From contig JAESUT010000036.1 of assembly GCA_016762995.1 (NCBI GenBank), forward strand, positions 3,462 through 10,747: 7,286 bases of DNA, given 5' to 3'. The position numbers and the translations under genes are program-made. Positions 1-5,061 of the stretch are shown here, one piece after another; position 1 is the first letter of the stretch, and every line of letters begins with the position of its first letter. Under the pieces are notes generated by a model, which was not told where the DNA came from, made no database searches, and saw nothing but the letters and a program-made list of their open reading frames with translations. The stretch comes from Gammaproteobacteria bacterium (GTDB taxonomy: Bacteria; Pseudomonadota; Gammaproteobacteria; Pseudomonadales; Pseudohongiellaceae).

Positions 1-589
1 ACATGGCGTAAATGTGTCGATACAGGTTCGTTCCCGCACTCATCGCCGCCAAGTTTGTTGTATCCGAAATCGGTGACATCTTGTCACCAAACGTCGCTCC
101 GCAGATTATCATTCCCCCTACTAGGGGAAGAGGGATACCCATGGCTCCACCAATGCCTATGAAGACCACGCCTAAAGTGCCGACAGTTCCCCAAGAGGTG
201 CCGGTGGCGAGGGACATGAGGGCGCACAGCAACATGCCGACAGCGAGAAACAGAGAAGGTGAGAGCCAATCCAGGCCAAAATACATGAGCGTCGCGATAG
301 TCCCACTTTGCATGAAGCTAGCGATTACCATGCCTATGAGTATAAAAATGTAGATAGCAGGGAGTGCACGGGTGATGGCTTCGTTCATAAGAGAACGAAT
401 ATCTAAATAGTTATAGCCGAGATAGCGAGCGTGCAGTCCGACCCAGAGCAGGCAGAGAAACATCAAGCTATGCAGGCTTACCCCCAGCAAAAACAGGCCT
501 ACAGCGATGATCCCAATTACTCCGAAGAAGCATAGAGAGGCTTGGGCTAGACTACTTTGACGAGGTTGAGTGACAGGGCTGAGAGTCAT
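1..589 (-). CDS. nhaC: Na+/H+ antiporter, NhaC family (N-terminal 196 residues; 3' end outside window)
   Basis: This is an inner-membrane sodium/proton antiporter, which would export Na+ in exchange for H+ and help with sodium and pH homeostasis. Reading leftward from the ATG at 589-587 gives 196 codons without a stop. The protein is strongly hydrophobic, with about four to five membrane segments visible. It carries two hallmark NhaC motifs: SLATGTSWGTVGTLG near residue 130 and GATFGDKMSPISDTTNLA near residue 170. The first segment begins after a short polar N-terminus (MTLSPVTQPRQSS), as is usual for the family. About 450-480 residues would be expected, so more than half lies to the left of the window. 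No strong ribosome-binding site precedes the ATG; only GAG in GCTGAGCCG is present. A four-codon leader frame overlaps the start. The gene is divergent from the DUF2160/glpV pair, so the two share an upstream region of about 100 bases. The family call is firm; ion specificity is inferred. Confidence 0.9.
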   Translation of the reverse strand, partial: MTLSPVTQPRQSSLAQASLCFFGVIGIIAVGLFLLGVSLHSLMFLCLLWVGLHARYLGYNYLDIRSLMNEAITRALPAIYIFILIGMVIASFMQSGTIATLMYFGLDWLSPSLFLAVGMLLCALMSLATGTSWGTVGTLGVVFIGIGGAMGIPLPLVGGMIICGATFGDKMSPISDTTNLAAMSAGTNLYRHIYAM

Positions 590-600
590 CGGCTCAGCAT
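586..600 (-). other. Possible four-codon leader ORF overlapping the nhaC start
   Basis: ATG CTG AGC CGA TGA encodes MLSR. Its stop codon overlaps the nhaC start codon in an ATGA arrangement. Because nhaC has only a poor Shine-Dalgarno sequence, translation of this mini-frame could feed ribosomes to it. The frame is so short that chance is quite possible, and there is no evidence that it is translated. Confidence 0.2.
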
Positions 601-627
601 ATAAACAATTGGGGTGAGAGTAAAACT

Positions 628-656
628 TTGCTAAGCTCAAACCTCTCGAAATACTA
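628..656 (+). promoter_or_regulatory. Weak candidate promoter for the DUF2160-glpV pair
   Basis: TTGCTA at 628-633 could be a -35 element, followed after 16-17 bases by AATACT/ATACTA at 650-656 as a poor -10. It lies in the 104-base gap between the divergent nhaC and DUF2160 genes, where a promoter is expected. The match is weak, and other positions or sigma factors are possible. Confidence 0.25.
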
Positions 657-693
657 GTAAAACATTAGGGCTACCCTAGAGAAGAAGGTATCA

Positions 694-975
694 ATGGATC
701 TCACTTGGATGGCCTGGACACAGCCAACGGCGATATTCTTCGCGGTAATTGCCTCGCTGCTCCTCACTATGACGGTCTGGGAGTATTTTAGCCCAGGTGG
801 TGGCCCGCGCCTCGGCATTCTTCGTTTCGAAAGCACCCGCGGAGATAGGTTATTCGTCTCTTTGCTTGGCAGTGCATTTATCTGCATGGCTTGGTTGATC
901 CTGGCTAGTTTGAGTCTGTGGTGGGGGCTTGCTGCTTGTGTAGTTTACGCGTTGTTGGTTTTTAGATTCGTTTAG
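694..975 (+). CDS. Small integral membrane protein, DUF2160 family (glycerol ABC transporter-associated)
   Basis: A 93-residue inner-membrane protein. The start MDLTWMAWTQPTAIFF, the central TRGDRLFVSLLGSAFI (residues 48-63) and the LSLWWGL stretch near residue 73 are recognisable features of DUF2160. Three hydrophobic segments are visible, at about 12-31, 53-72 and 75-92, joined by a polar loop at 32-52. Members of this family usually sit between the permease genes and glpV in glycerol ABC transporter operons, which suggests an accessory or assembly role in that transporter, but no biochemical function is known to me. AGAAGG at 683-688 ends five bases before the ATG and supports this start. 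A 63-base gap separates it from glpV on the same strand, so the two are probably co-transcribed. The permease gene that normally precedes it is missing; nhaC lies there in the opposite direction. Family call is good; role is inferred from context. Confidence 0.85.
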   Translation: MDLTWMAWTQPTAIFFAVIASLLLTMTVWEYFSPGGGPRLGILRFESTRGDRLFVSLLGSAFICMAWLILASLSLWWGLAACVVYALLVFRFV

Positions 976-1024
976 AGAAAAAATTTGAAGTATGCCGCGC
1001 AACAAGTCGTGGTTGAAATTAATT

Positions 1025-1032
1025 AGAAGGGG
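1025..1032 (+). promoter_or_regulatory. Strong ribosome-binding site of the glpV-like gene
   Basis: AGAAGGGG lies six bases upstream of the ATG at 1039. It fixes that ATG as the start and implies good translation of the binding protein relative to the small gene before it. Confidence 0.7.
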
Positions 1033-1038
1033 TTTTGC

Positions 1039-2769
1039 ATGATTGTTCGCCAACCAATATTTCCAAAGACAAGATTTCCTAAAACGCTGCTGAGCTGTGT
1101 GGTATTTTTATCAACAATAGTGACAAGTTCGGCTGATGTTGAAGATGCGCAGAGGTGGCTGTCCGAATTTCAGCCCTCCACACTCGATTCAGAGCAACAG
1201 CTTGCAGAGATGCAGTGGTTTATCGACGCGGCACGGCCTTTCGTGGGAATGGAAATCAAGGTGGTATCAGAGACCATTACGACTCACGAGTATGAGTCGA
1301 AGGTGTTAGCGCAGGCTTTCACCGAAATCACTGGCATTCAAGTTACTCACGACCTGATAGGCGAGGGTGATGTAGTAGAGAAACTACAGACGCAGATGCA
1401 ATCGGGTGAAAATATTTACGATGCCTATGTGAATGACTCAGACTTGATAGGCACGCATTTTCGTTACCAGCAGGTGCGTAATCTGAGCGACTGGATGGCG
1501 GGCGAGGCAAGTGATGTCACGTCGCCCACATTAGATTTAGAAGACTTTATCGGCATCTCCTTTACCACCGGCCCAGATGGAAAGATTTATCAATTGCCAG
1601 ATCAGCAATTCGCCAATCTCTACTGGTTTCGATACGATTGGTTCACAGACCCCGATCTGAAAAAACAGTTCAGTGACAAGTACGGCTATGAGTTGGGTGT
1701 GCCAGTGAATTGGTCTGCCTACGAGGACATCGCCGAATTCTTCAGTAACGATGTCGGCGAGATTGATGGTAAGAAAGTCTATGGACACATGGACTACGGC
1801 AAGAAAGACCCGTCTCTAGGTTGGCGTTTCACCGATGCCTGGCTGTCGATGGCCGGCGCGGGAGACAAAGGTCTTCCTAACGGCCTTCCTGTGGATGAAT
1901 GGGGTATTCGAGTCGATGGCTGTCGGCCCGTAGGTTCCACAGTAGAGCGCGGTGGTGCGACGGATGGACCAGCAGCGGTGTATTCAGTTACTAAATACGT
2001 AGATTGGCTGCAGCGCTATGCGCCACCTGAGGCTTCGGGTATGGTATTTAGCGAAGCAGGCCCAGTTCCTGCGCAGGGAAACATAGCTCAGCAAATTTTT
2101 TGGTATACAACGTTTACCGCAGACATGATTCTGCCAGGCCTGCCGGTAATGAATGACGACGGCACGCCTAAGTGGCGTATGGCGCCTTCGCCCCATGGAG
2201 CATATTGGGAAGAAGGACAGAAGCTGGGCTATCAAGATGCCGGTGCCTGGACATTGATGAAGTCGACGCCGGTGGACAGAGCGAAGGCTGCATGGCTGTA
2301 TGCTCAGTTCGTTACCTCGAAGACAGTCTCTCTAAAGAAGAGCCATGTTGGGCTCACTATCATTCGTGATTCGGATATTCGGCATGAGAGTTTCAGTGAG
2401 CGCTCGGTGGAGCTTGGTGGTTTGGTTGAATTTTATCGCTCACCTGCCCGTGTTCAATGGACACCTACCGGTACTAACGTGCCTGACTATCCTCGATTAG
2501 CGCAGCTTTGGTGGCAGAACATCGGTGATGCTTCCTCTGGTGCAAAGACGCCACAAGAAGCGATGACGTCGCTTGCCGTGGCCCAAGAACGCTTGATGCA
2601 AAGGTTAGAGCGAGCTGACGTCTTGGGTGCATGTGGGCCGCGACTCAATGAGCCACAAAGCCGAGATTATTGGTTGAGCCAGCCCGGCTCGCCCAAGCAA
2701 AAGTTAGCTAACGAGAAGCCGCAGGGAATCACCATTGATTACGATGAACTAGTTAGCTCCTGGCAATAA
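1039..2769 (+). CDS. glpV: Periplasmic solute-binding protein of a glycerol-type ABC transporter (GlpV-like)
   Basis: A 576-residue exported binding protein that would capture its ligand, probably glycerol or a related polyol, in the periplasm and deliver it to an ABC permease. A Sec signal peptide is clear: basic n-region (RQPIFPKTRFPK), hydrophobic core at 16-29, and likely cleavage after SSA at residue 32. The mature protein follows the GlpV pattern throughout: QWFIDAARPF (49-58), SETITTHEYESKVL (77-90), LPDQQFANLYWFR (186-198), GVPVNWSAYEDIAEFFSND (220-238), RMAPSPHG (380-387), KSHVGLT (434-440) and ACGPRLNE (531-538). C295 and C532 fall in family-typical contexts and may form a disulfide. 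At about 575 residues the length matches the family, so the gene looks intact. The ATPases (glpS, glpT) and permeases (glpP, glpQ) that normally precede it are absent, so it needs a partner elsewhere or has another use. Ligand identity is inferred from family, not shown. Confidence 0.88.
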   Translation: MIVRQPIFPKTRFPKTLLSCVVFLSTIVTSSADVEDAQRWLSEFQPSTLDSEQQLAEMQWFIDAARPFVGMEIKVVSETITTHEYESKVLAQAFTEITGIQVTHDLIGEGDVVEKLQTQMQSGENIYDAYVNDSDLIGTHFRYQQVRNLSDWMAGEASDVTSPTLDLEDFIGISFTTGPDGKIYQLPDQQFANLYWFRYDWFTDPDLKKQFSDKYGYELGVPVNWSAYEDIAEFFSNDVGEIDGKKVYGHMDYGKKDPSLGWRFTDAWLSMAGAGDKGLPNGLPVDEWGIRVDGCRPVGSTVERGGATDGPAAVYSVTKYVDWLQRYAPPEASGMVFSEAGPVPAQGNIAQQIFWYTTFTADMILPGLPVMNDDGTPKWRMAPSPHGAYWEEGQKLGYQDAGAWTLMKSTPVDRAKAAWLYAQFVTSKTVSLKKSHVGLTIIRDSDIRHESFSERSVELGGLVEFYRSPARVQWTPTGTNVPDYPRLAQLWWQNIGDASSGAKTPQEAMTSLAVAQERLMQRLERADVLGACGPRLNEPQSRDYWLSQPGSPKQKLANEKPQGITIDYDELVSSWQ

Positions 2770-2848
2770 GCCATACTTCGCGGCGTAATATTAGCGTCTA
2801 GTGTGATCGCTAAAGCATGCTGTGAGTCGAAGCATTCGGGGTCTACAT

Positions 2849-2905
2849 TAGCTCGTAGCGGCAATGTTTCTATTTGCCAGTCGGCACTCGCTGTTAGACG
2901 AGCTA
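2849..2905. repeat. Nested inverted repeat, possible structured transcript end
   Basis: The outer arms TAGCTCGT (2849-2856) and ACGAGCTA (2898-2905) are perfectly complementary over 8 bases. Inside them GGCAA (2860-2864) and TTGCC (2874-2878) form a second 5-base stem with a 9-base loop. Together they could fold as a two-part hairpin at the 3' end of the glpV transcript. A T5 run lies at 2918-2922, about 12 bases past the outer arm, which is too far for a standard terminator. It could be a processing or stabilising structure, or chance. Confidence 0.4.
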
Positions 2906-2947
2906 TAGATAGGAGGGTTTTTAGTGGAAGGGCCGCCGATTTTGTAT

Positions 2948-2964
2948 TTAACTCGATGAGTTAA
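2948..2964. repeat. Short perfect palindrome between convergent genes
   Basis: TTAACTC (2948-2954) and GAGTTAA (2958-2964) are perfect 7-base arms around a GAT spacer. The three-base spacer gives a tight hairpin in RNA or a compact dyad for a DNA-binding protein. There is no adjacent T-run, so terminator function is uncertain. It sits where the base composition becomes AT-rich. Confidence 0.4.
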
Positions 2965-3057
2965 GGAAGGGAAATCAACGGATGCTACAGAGTATGCTAA
3001 GAATTCACTATTTGAGGGGGGTGTTTTGCACTTTTATCCGGACTCGATCTACTAATA

Positions 3058-3666
3058 TTAGCTACCCAAAAATATTGTTTGAACTACTCTAGAAGACTCC
3101 AATGAATCCCCGAAAGAGGGTCCTGGGGAGTGAAGCAGCCAAGGTCTAAATAGAACCAATCTATTGTATTTGTAGGGTACAGTTAATGTTTTTTCCCACA
3201 ATGATTCATCAAGCCCTTCTACTTCTAAAAATGCTTTCAGGTCGTGAAAAGAAGTCCACCCATATTTAGCAAAGCCTTCGATGGTATTGGGCGCTATTTC
3301 TAGGCCGGTTCTCTTGTGTTTCCAGAAGCATGTTCCATCTGTGGTAGGGTGGTTCTTTGAAAGATAGACAACTCCTGCCCATTTGGTTTCCACATCCACA
3401 TCATAATGGATATGAAATTTGAATGAATCGTTCGCTTTGGTAAACCTTAATCTTCCGTTTGCGTTTGTAGAAGAGTTTATAGACGGTTCTAGTGTGAGTT
3501 TTTGAAATAAAGCTCTATGCTGTTCTCCAAAAAAAGACTCTGTGGTCATTACACCCGCATAGTTTCCACTCGGCGAGTCTTCTTCTTTTAGCGAATTTAA
3601 AGCAACTTTAACCAGTGCATCTGGATTGTCATAAAAATCGTCTACTATTAAGTACCTATTAATCAT
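3058..3666 (-). CDS. DUF6445-like protein, putative 2-oxoglutarate/Fe(II)-dependent oxygenase fold
   Basis: A 202-residue soluble protein with no signal peptide or membrane segment. It resembles the DUF6445 group, which has a 2OG-Fe(II) oxygenase-like fold. The N-terminus YLIVDDFYDNPDALV is the typical opening of such proteins. The iron-binding triad can be read as H87-x-D89 (in FHIHYD) and H179 (in WLLHSPG), followed by R193 in a SSRVVQTIFL strand, where the 2-oxoglutarate-binding arginine is expected. WAGVVYLS (96-103) follows the HxD motif as in the family, and NRLVLFRPWLLHS (168-180) forms the strand carrying the distal histidine. The substrate is unknown; relatives occur near biosynthetic or tailoring genes, but no such genes are present here. 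The ATG at 3666 has only a weak GAGCGG upstream. The gene stands alone, convergent with glpV, and sampled lines give about 33-43% GC against about 55% in neighbouring genes, which suggests transfer. Family call is moderately sure. Confidence 0.72.
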   Translation of the reverse strand: MINRYLIVDDFYDNPDALVKVALNSLKEEDSPSGNYAGVMTTESFFGEQHRALFQKLTLEPSINSSTNANGRLRFTKANDSFKFHIHYDVDVETKWAGVVYLSKNHPTTDGTCFWKHKRTGLEIAPNTIEGFAKYGWTSFHDLKAFLEVEGLDESLWEKTLTVPYKYNRLVLFRPWLLHSPGPSFGDSLESSRVVQTIFLGS

Positions 3667-3708
3667 TATCGTACCGCTCGTAACAGATTGATAAACCGCT
3701 GACGAATT

Positions 3709-3728
3709 CAGAGTAAGGGCTTAATCTG
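3709..3728. repeat. Imperfect dyad in the 5' leader of the dioxygenase gene
   Basis: CAGAGTAAGG and GCTTAATCTG are inverted copies matching at 8 of 10 positions. The dyad lies between the candidate -10 box (3759-3764) and the start codon at 3666, so it is placed like an operator or a leader hairpin for the DUF6445-like gene. No regulator is encoded in the window. Confidence 0.35.
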
Positions 3729-3758
3729 GTTGTTAGTGGAAACACATTAACCTTACTT

Positions 3759-3790
3759 ATTATAAGCTATGCAATTTACATTTGTATACA
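3759..3790 (-). promoter_or_regulatory. Candidate promoter of the dioxygenase gene with an overlapping palindrome
   Basis: On the minus strand, TATAAT at 3764-3759 is a perfect sigma-70 -10 match. No good -35 is visible: ATACAA at 3787-3782 has the right 17-base spacing but matches poorly. The perfect 8-base palindrome TGTATACA (3783-3790) covers the -35 position and could be an activator or repressor site. The predicted transcript would have a leader of roughly 85 bases. The surrounding AT-richness makes a chance -10 match more likely. Confidence 0.4.
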
Positions 3791-3867
3791 GCCTGTTAAG
3801 GCAGCTGTAGGTGTTGTCTTTACTCTGTTTGTACGTTGAAATTTGGCATGGTTTCCCGAGAATAAAA

Positions 3868-3898
3868 GGGATCGGGATGGATAGGGTGGTAAATAGGG
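3868..3898 (+). other. Four GGG tracts, possible G-quadruplex
   Basis: GGG occurs at 3868-3870, 3874-3876, 3884-3886 and 3896-3898, with loops of 3, 7 and 9 bases. This nearly meets the usual quadruplex rule, the last loop being slightly long. It stands out because the surroundings are AT-rich and non-coding. Function is unknown. Confidence 0.35.
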
Positions 3899-4005
3899 TA
3901 AGACTAAAAATTCTGTAGTTTTGGTTGGGCCGAAATTGTCGGTTACAGCTACAGTGCAGCGGGGTAGTATTGGCGGCAAAATCTTAATTGATAAACGTTA
4001 TGCCT

Positions 4006-4040
4006 CGAAGATTAAAATCGCATCCGATTTGAATTTTTCG
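4006..4040. repeat. Long imperfect hairpin, possible terminator or RNA structure
   Basis: The left arm 4006-4020 and right arm 4025-4040 pair around a CATC loop. The inner six pairs, AAATCG/CGATTT, are perfect. Beyond an A-G mismatch the pairing continues as ATT/AAT, a G-T wobble and AA/TT, and after one bulged T ends in CG/CG. The right arm holds T5 (4034-4038), so read rightward it resembles a weak terminator, but no rightward gene precedes it. Read leftward it could lie in the 3' tail of the SRPBCC-gene transcript. Confidence 0.4.
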
Positions 4041-4136
4041 TGTATTGTTCAGCGAGAAAATTGTTGTCAGATTGATTTTTTTCAAATGCGAATATTAAGA
4101 AATATATTTTTTTAAAGCTATAGAAATTTAGGAAAG

Positions 4137-4643
4137 CTACTTGCTGACCTGCGCTATTAGTACTTTGAGTCGCTCCGACCACTGCTGCTTTATCTCGTCA
4201 GCGTAGAGTTCTAGGGACTGGTCAATTTGCATCGACAATCTGAGCTTCGTTTTGCCATCTTGAGTATCGAGGCTTAAGTTGATCTTGCTCTTGTGAGCAT
4301 TCTTCTTCGCAGTCTCGCGCCAGGTAAAGCTCAGACGTTTTGGTCTATCTATTTTTAAGTATTCGCCATCGTGCAAAAATTCCTTACCATTGCGCTTGAT
4401 GTGGTAGTTATAGGAGCCGCCGGGGCGAACTTCGTTCTGCAGGTCGACTACTTTCTCGTTACCAATATGAGCGCCGAACATCCAGCTACCCACGAAAGTG
4501 GGTATCAGCCAGCGATCGAAGATCTTCTCTGCAGGTGCAGCCACAGTTCTGCTTAGCGAAACACTAAATGTTTTGAATTTTGCGCCAGGTAATTCAACTG
4601 GGTCACTATCGTCTTCAAACATGGAAAGTTGATCAGTGCTCAT
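4137..4643 (-). CDS. SRPBCC / AHSA1-type START-like domain protein
   Basis: A 168-residue cytoplasmic protein with a START-like (helix-grip) fold that encloses a hydrophobic pocket. The domain runs from about residue 25 to the end. It opens with SLSRTVAAPAEKIFDRWL (29-46), followed by the family's EVRPGGSYNYHI (71-82), HDGEYLKIDRPKRLSFTW (91-108), a GKTKLRLSM strand (130-138) and a C-terminal helix with W155 (QQWSERLKVLIAQV). The first 20 residues are acidic and probably disordered. The ligand cannot be told from sequence; relatives include stress proteins and uncharacterised lipid- or small-molecule-binding proteins. Its ATG shares a base with the TAA of the cytochrome gene (TAATG at 4645-4641) and has no Shine-Dalgarno sequence, so translation is probably coupled. 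It is the last gene of the molybdoenzyme cluster. Why a cytoplasmic SRPBCC protein is tied to exported redox proteins is unclear. Confidence 0.82.
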   Translation of the reverse strand: MSTDQLSMFEDDSDPVELPGAKFKTFSVSLSRTVAAPAEKIFDRWLIPTFVGSWMFGAHIGNEKVVDLQNEVRPGGSYNYHIKRNGKEFLHDGEYLKIDRPKRLSFTWRETAKKNAHKSKINLSLDTQDGKTKLRLSMQIDQSLELYADEIKQQWSERLKVLIAQVSK

Positions 4644-5023
4644 TAGTTTGCTTGTAAGTTAGGGTTGGATGGCATGAGATGTGGGGGTAGGGCTCGACGG
4701 CGAGAGGCTGTTTTTTGACCATAGTTCAATGTTAGATAGTCGAGTATCGAGTCTTCGAGCTCGGGGCCAAGATCGCCAAGCCCTTGTGAGTTTCGCATCC
4801 ACTCGATGCGGCTTTTCCAGACCTCTCGAGTGCCTGAATTCTGAACGATGATTTGGCTCGAGTGGCACTCGGTGCAATTGTCGTGCACTAGCTGCCAGCC
4901 TTCCTCTCTAATCAATTCACTTGGTGCCGTGCTTTCTTGCGCAGTCGAGCTTGCACCGCTAAACAGAAGTGGTAGCGATGGCGCGATCAAAGCTAGCCAG
5001 ATTAGTTTCATTTTATTCGTCAT
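4643..5023 (-). CDS. Exported monohaem cytochrome c, likely electron acceptor of the adjacent molybdoenzyme
   Basis: A small c-type cytochrome of 126 residues from the ATG at 5023. A signal peptide (MTNKMKLIWLALIAPSLPLL, then small residues) directs it to the periplasm. One haem site is present, CTECH, at residues 50-54. The following REVWKSRIEWM, GLGDLGPELEDSILDYL and NYG stretches, and the C-terminal LPPHLMPSNP, recall the small cytochromes found next to sulfite-oxidase-type enzymes. M76 (in IEWM) or M117 (in HLMPSNP) could be the sixth haem ligand. An in-frame TTG at 5038 would add five residues, but the ATG is preferred because GGA lies just upstream at good spacing and a compact basic n-region follows. 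The gene begins 38 bases after the molybdoenzyme stop and its own stop overlaps the SRPBCC start. By analogy with SorB it would take electrons from sulfite oxidation; the true partner is inferred from position. Confidence 0.82.
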   Translation of the reverse strand: MTNKMKLIWLALIAPSLPLLFSGASSTAQESTAPSELIREEGWQLVHDNCTECHSSQIIVQNSGTREVWKSRIEWMRNSQGLGDLGPELEDSILDYLTLNYGQKTASRRRALPPHLMPSNPNLQAN

Positions 5024-5061
5024 TGTTTCCAGTTCCAATATCGCGAGACGGTGAGCCCTAA

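Larger units (their letters stand above)
2770..3057. other. Non-coding stretch between convergent glpV and dioxygenase genes
   Basis: This 288-base interval lies between two converging genes, where transcription should end from both sides. I see no credible gene in it. It holds a short inverted repeat TTAGCG/CGCTAA (2791-2796 and 2808-2813), a larger nested repeat at 2849-2905 and a compact palindrome at 2948-2964. None is followed directly by a long T-run on either strand, so no standard rho-independent terminator can be assigned with confidence. The base composition drops from about 2940 onward. Confidence 0.5.
3667..4136. other. AT-rich non-coding stretch upstream of the dioxygenase gene
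   Basis: These 470 bases hold no convincing gene. Two frames of just over 60 codons, 3776-3979 leftward and 3921-4115 rightward, overlap each other and depend on TTG starts without ribosome-binding sites. The visible content is a consensus -10 box and two dyads just upstream of the dioxygenase gene, a small GCCT/AGGC hairpin at 3791-3802, a series of GGG tracts at 3868-3898 and a long imperfect hairpin at 4006-4040. The last 60 bases are about 20-25% GC. The length is large for a compact bacterial genome, so a small RNA or a decayed element is possible. Confidence 0.5.

Noticed and set aside
12..353. Rightward 113-codon frame at the left edge
   Set aside because: It is the antisense shadow of the nhaC gene, whose conserved motifs lie on the other strand.
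1087..1098. Lipobox-like LLSC in the GlpV signal sequence, suggesting a lipoprotein
   Set aside because: The cysteine lies at the beginning of the hydrophobic core, too early for lipoprotein processing; a standard cleavage after SSA fits better.
2841..2899. Possible integron attC site: GTTAGAC at 2893-2899 fits GTTRRRY, and GTCTACA at 2841-2847 is close to its partner
   Set aside because: The left core does not match RYYYAAC, the inner arms do not pair like L''/L', no second attC-like site flanks the dioxygenase gene, and no integrase is in the window.
3776..3979. Leftward 67-codon frame in the AT-rich stretch
   Set aside because: It needs a TTG start, has no ribosome-binding site, overlaps an opposite frame and its translation resembles no family I know.
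4091..4114. AT-only hairpin followed by a T-run near the end of the SRPBCC gene
   Set aside because: The stem is only five A-T pairs in a region of about 22% GC, so chance pairing is likely, and the T-run is on the strand opposite to the gene it would terminate.
3921..4115. Rightward 64-codon frame in the AT-rich stretch
   Set aside because: It also needs a TTG start without a ribosome-binding site and runs through the 4006-4040 hairpin; composition gives no sign of coding.
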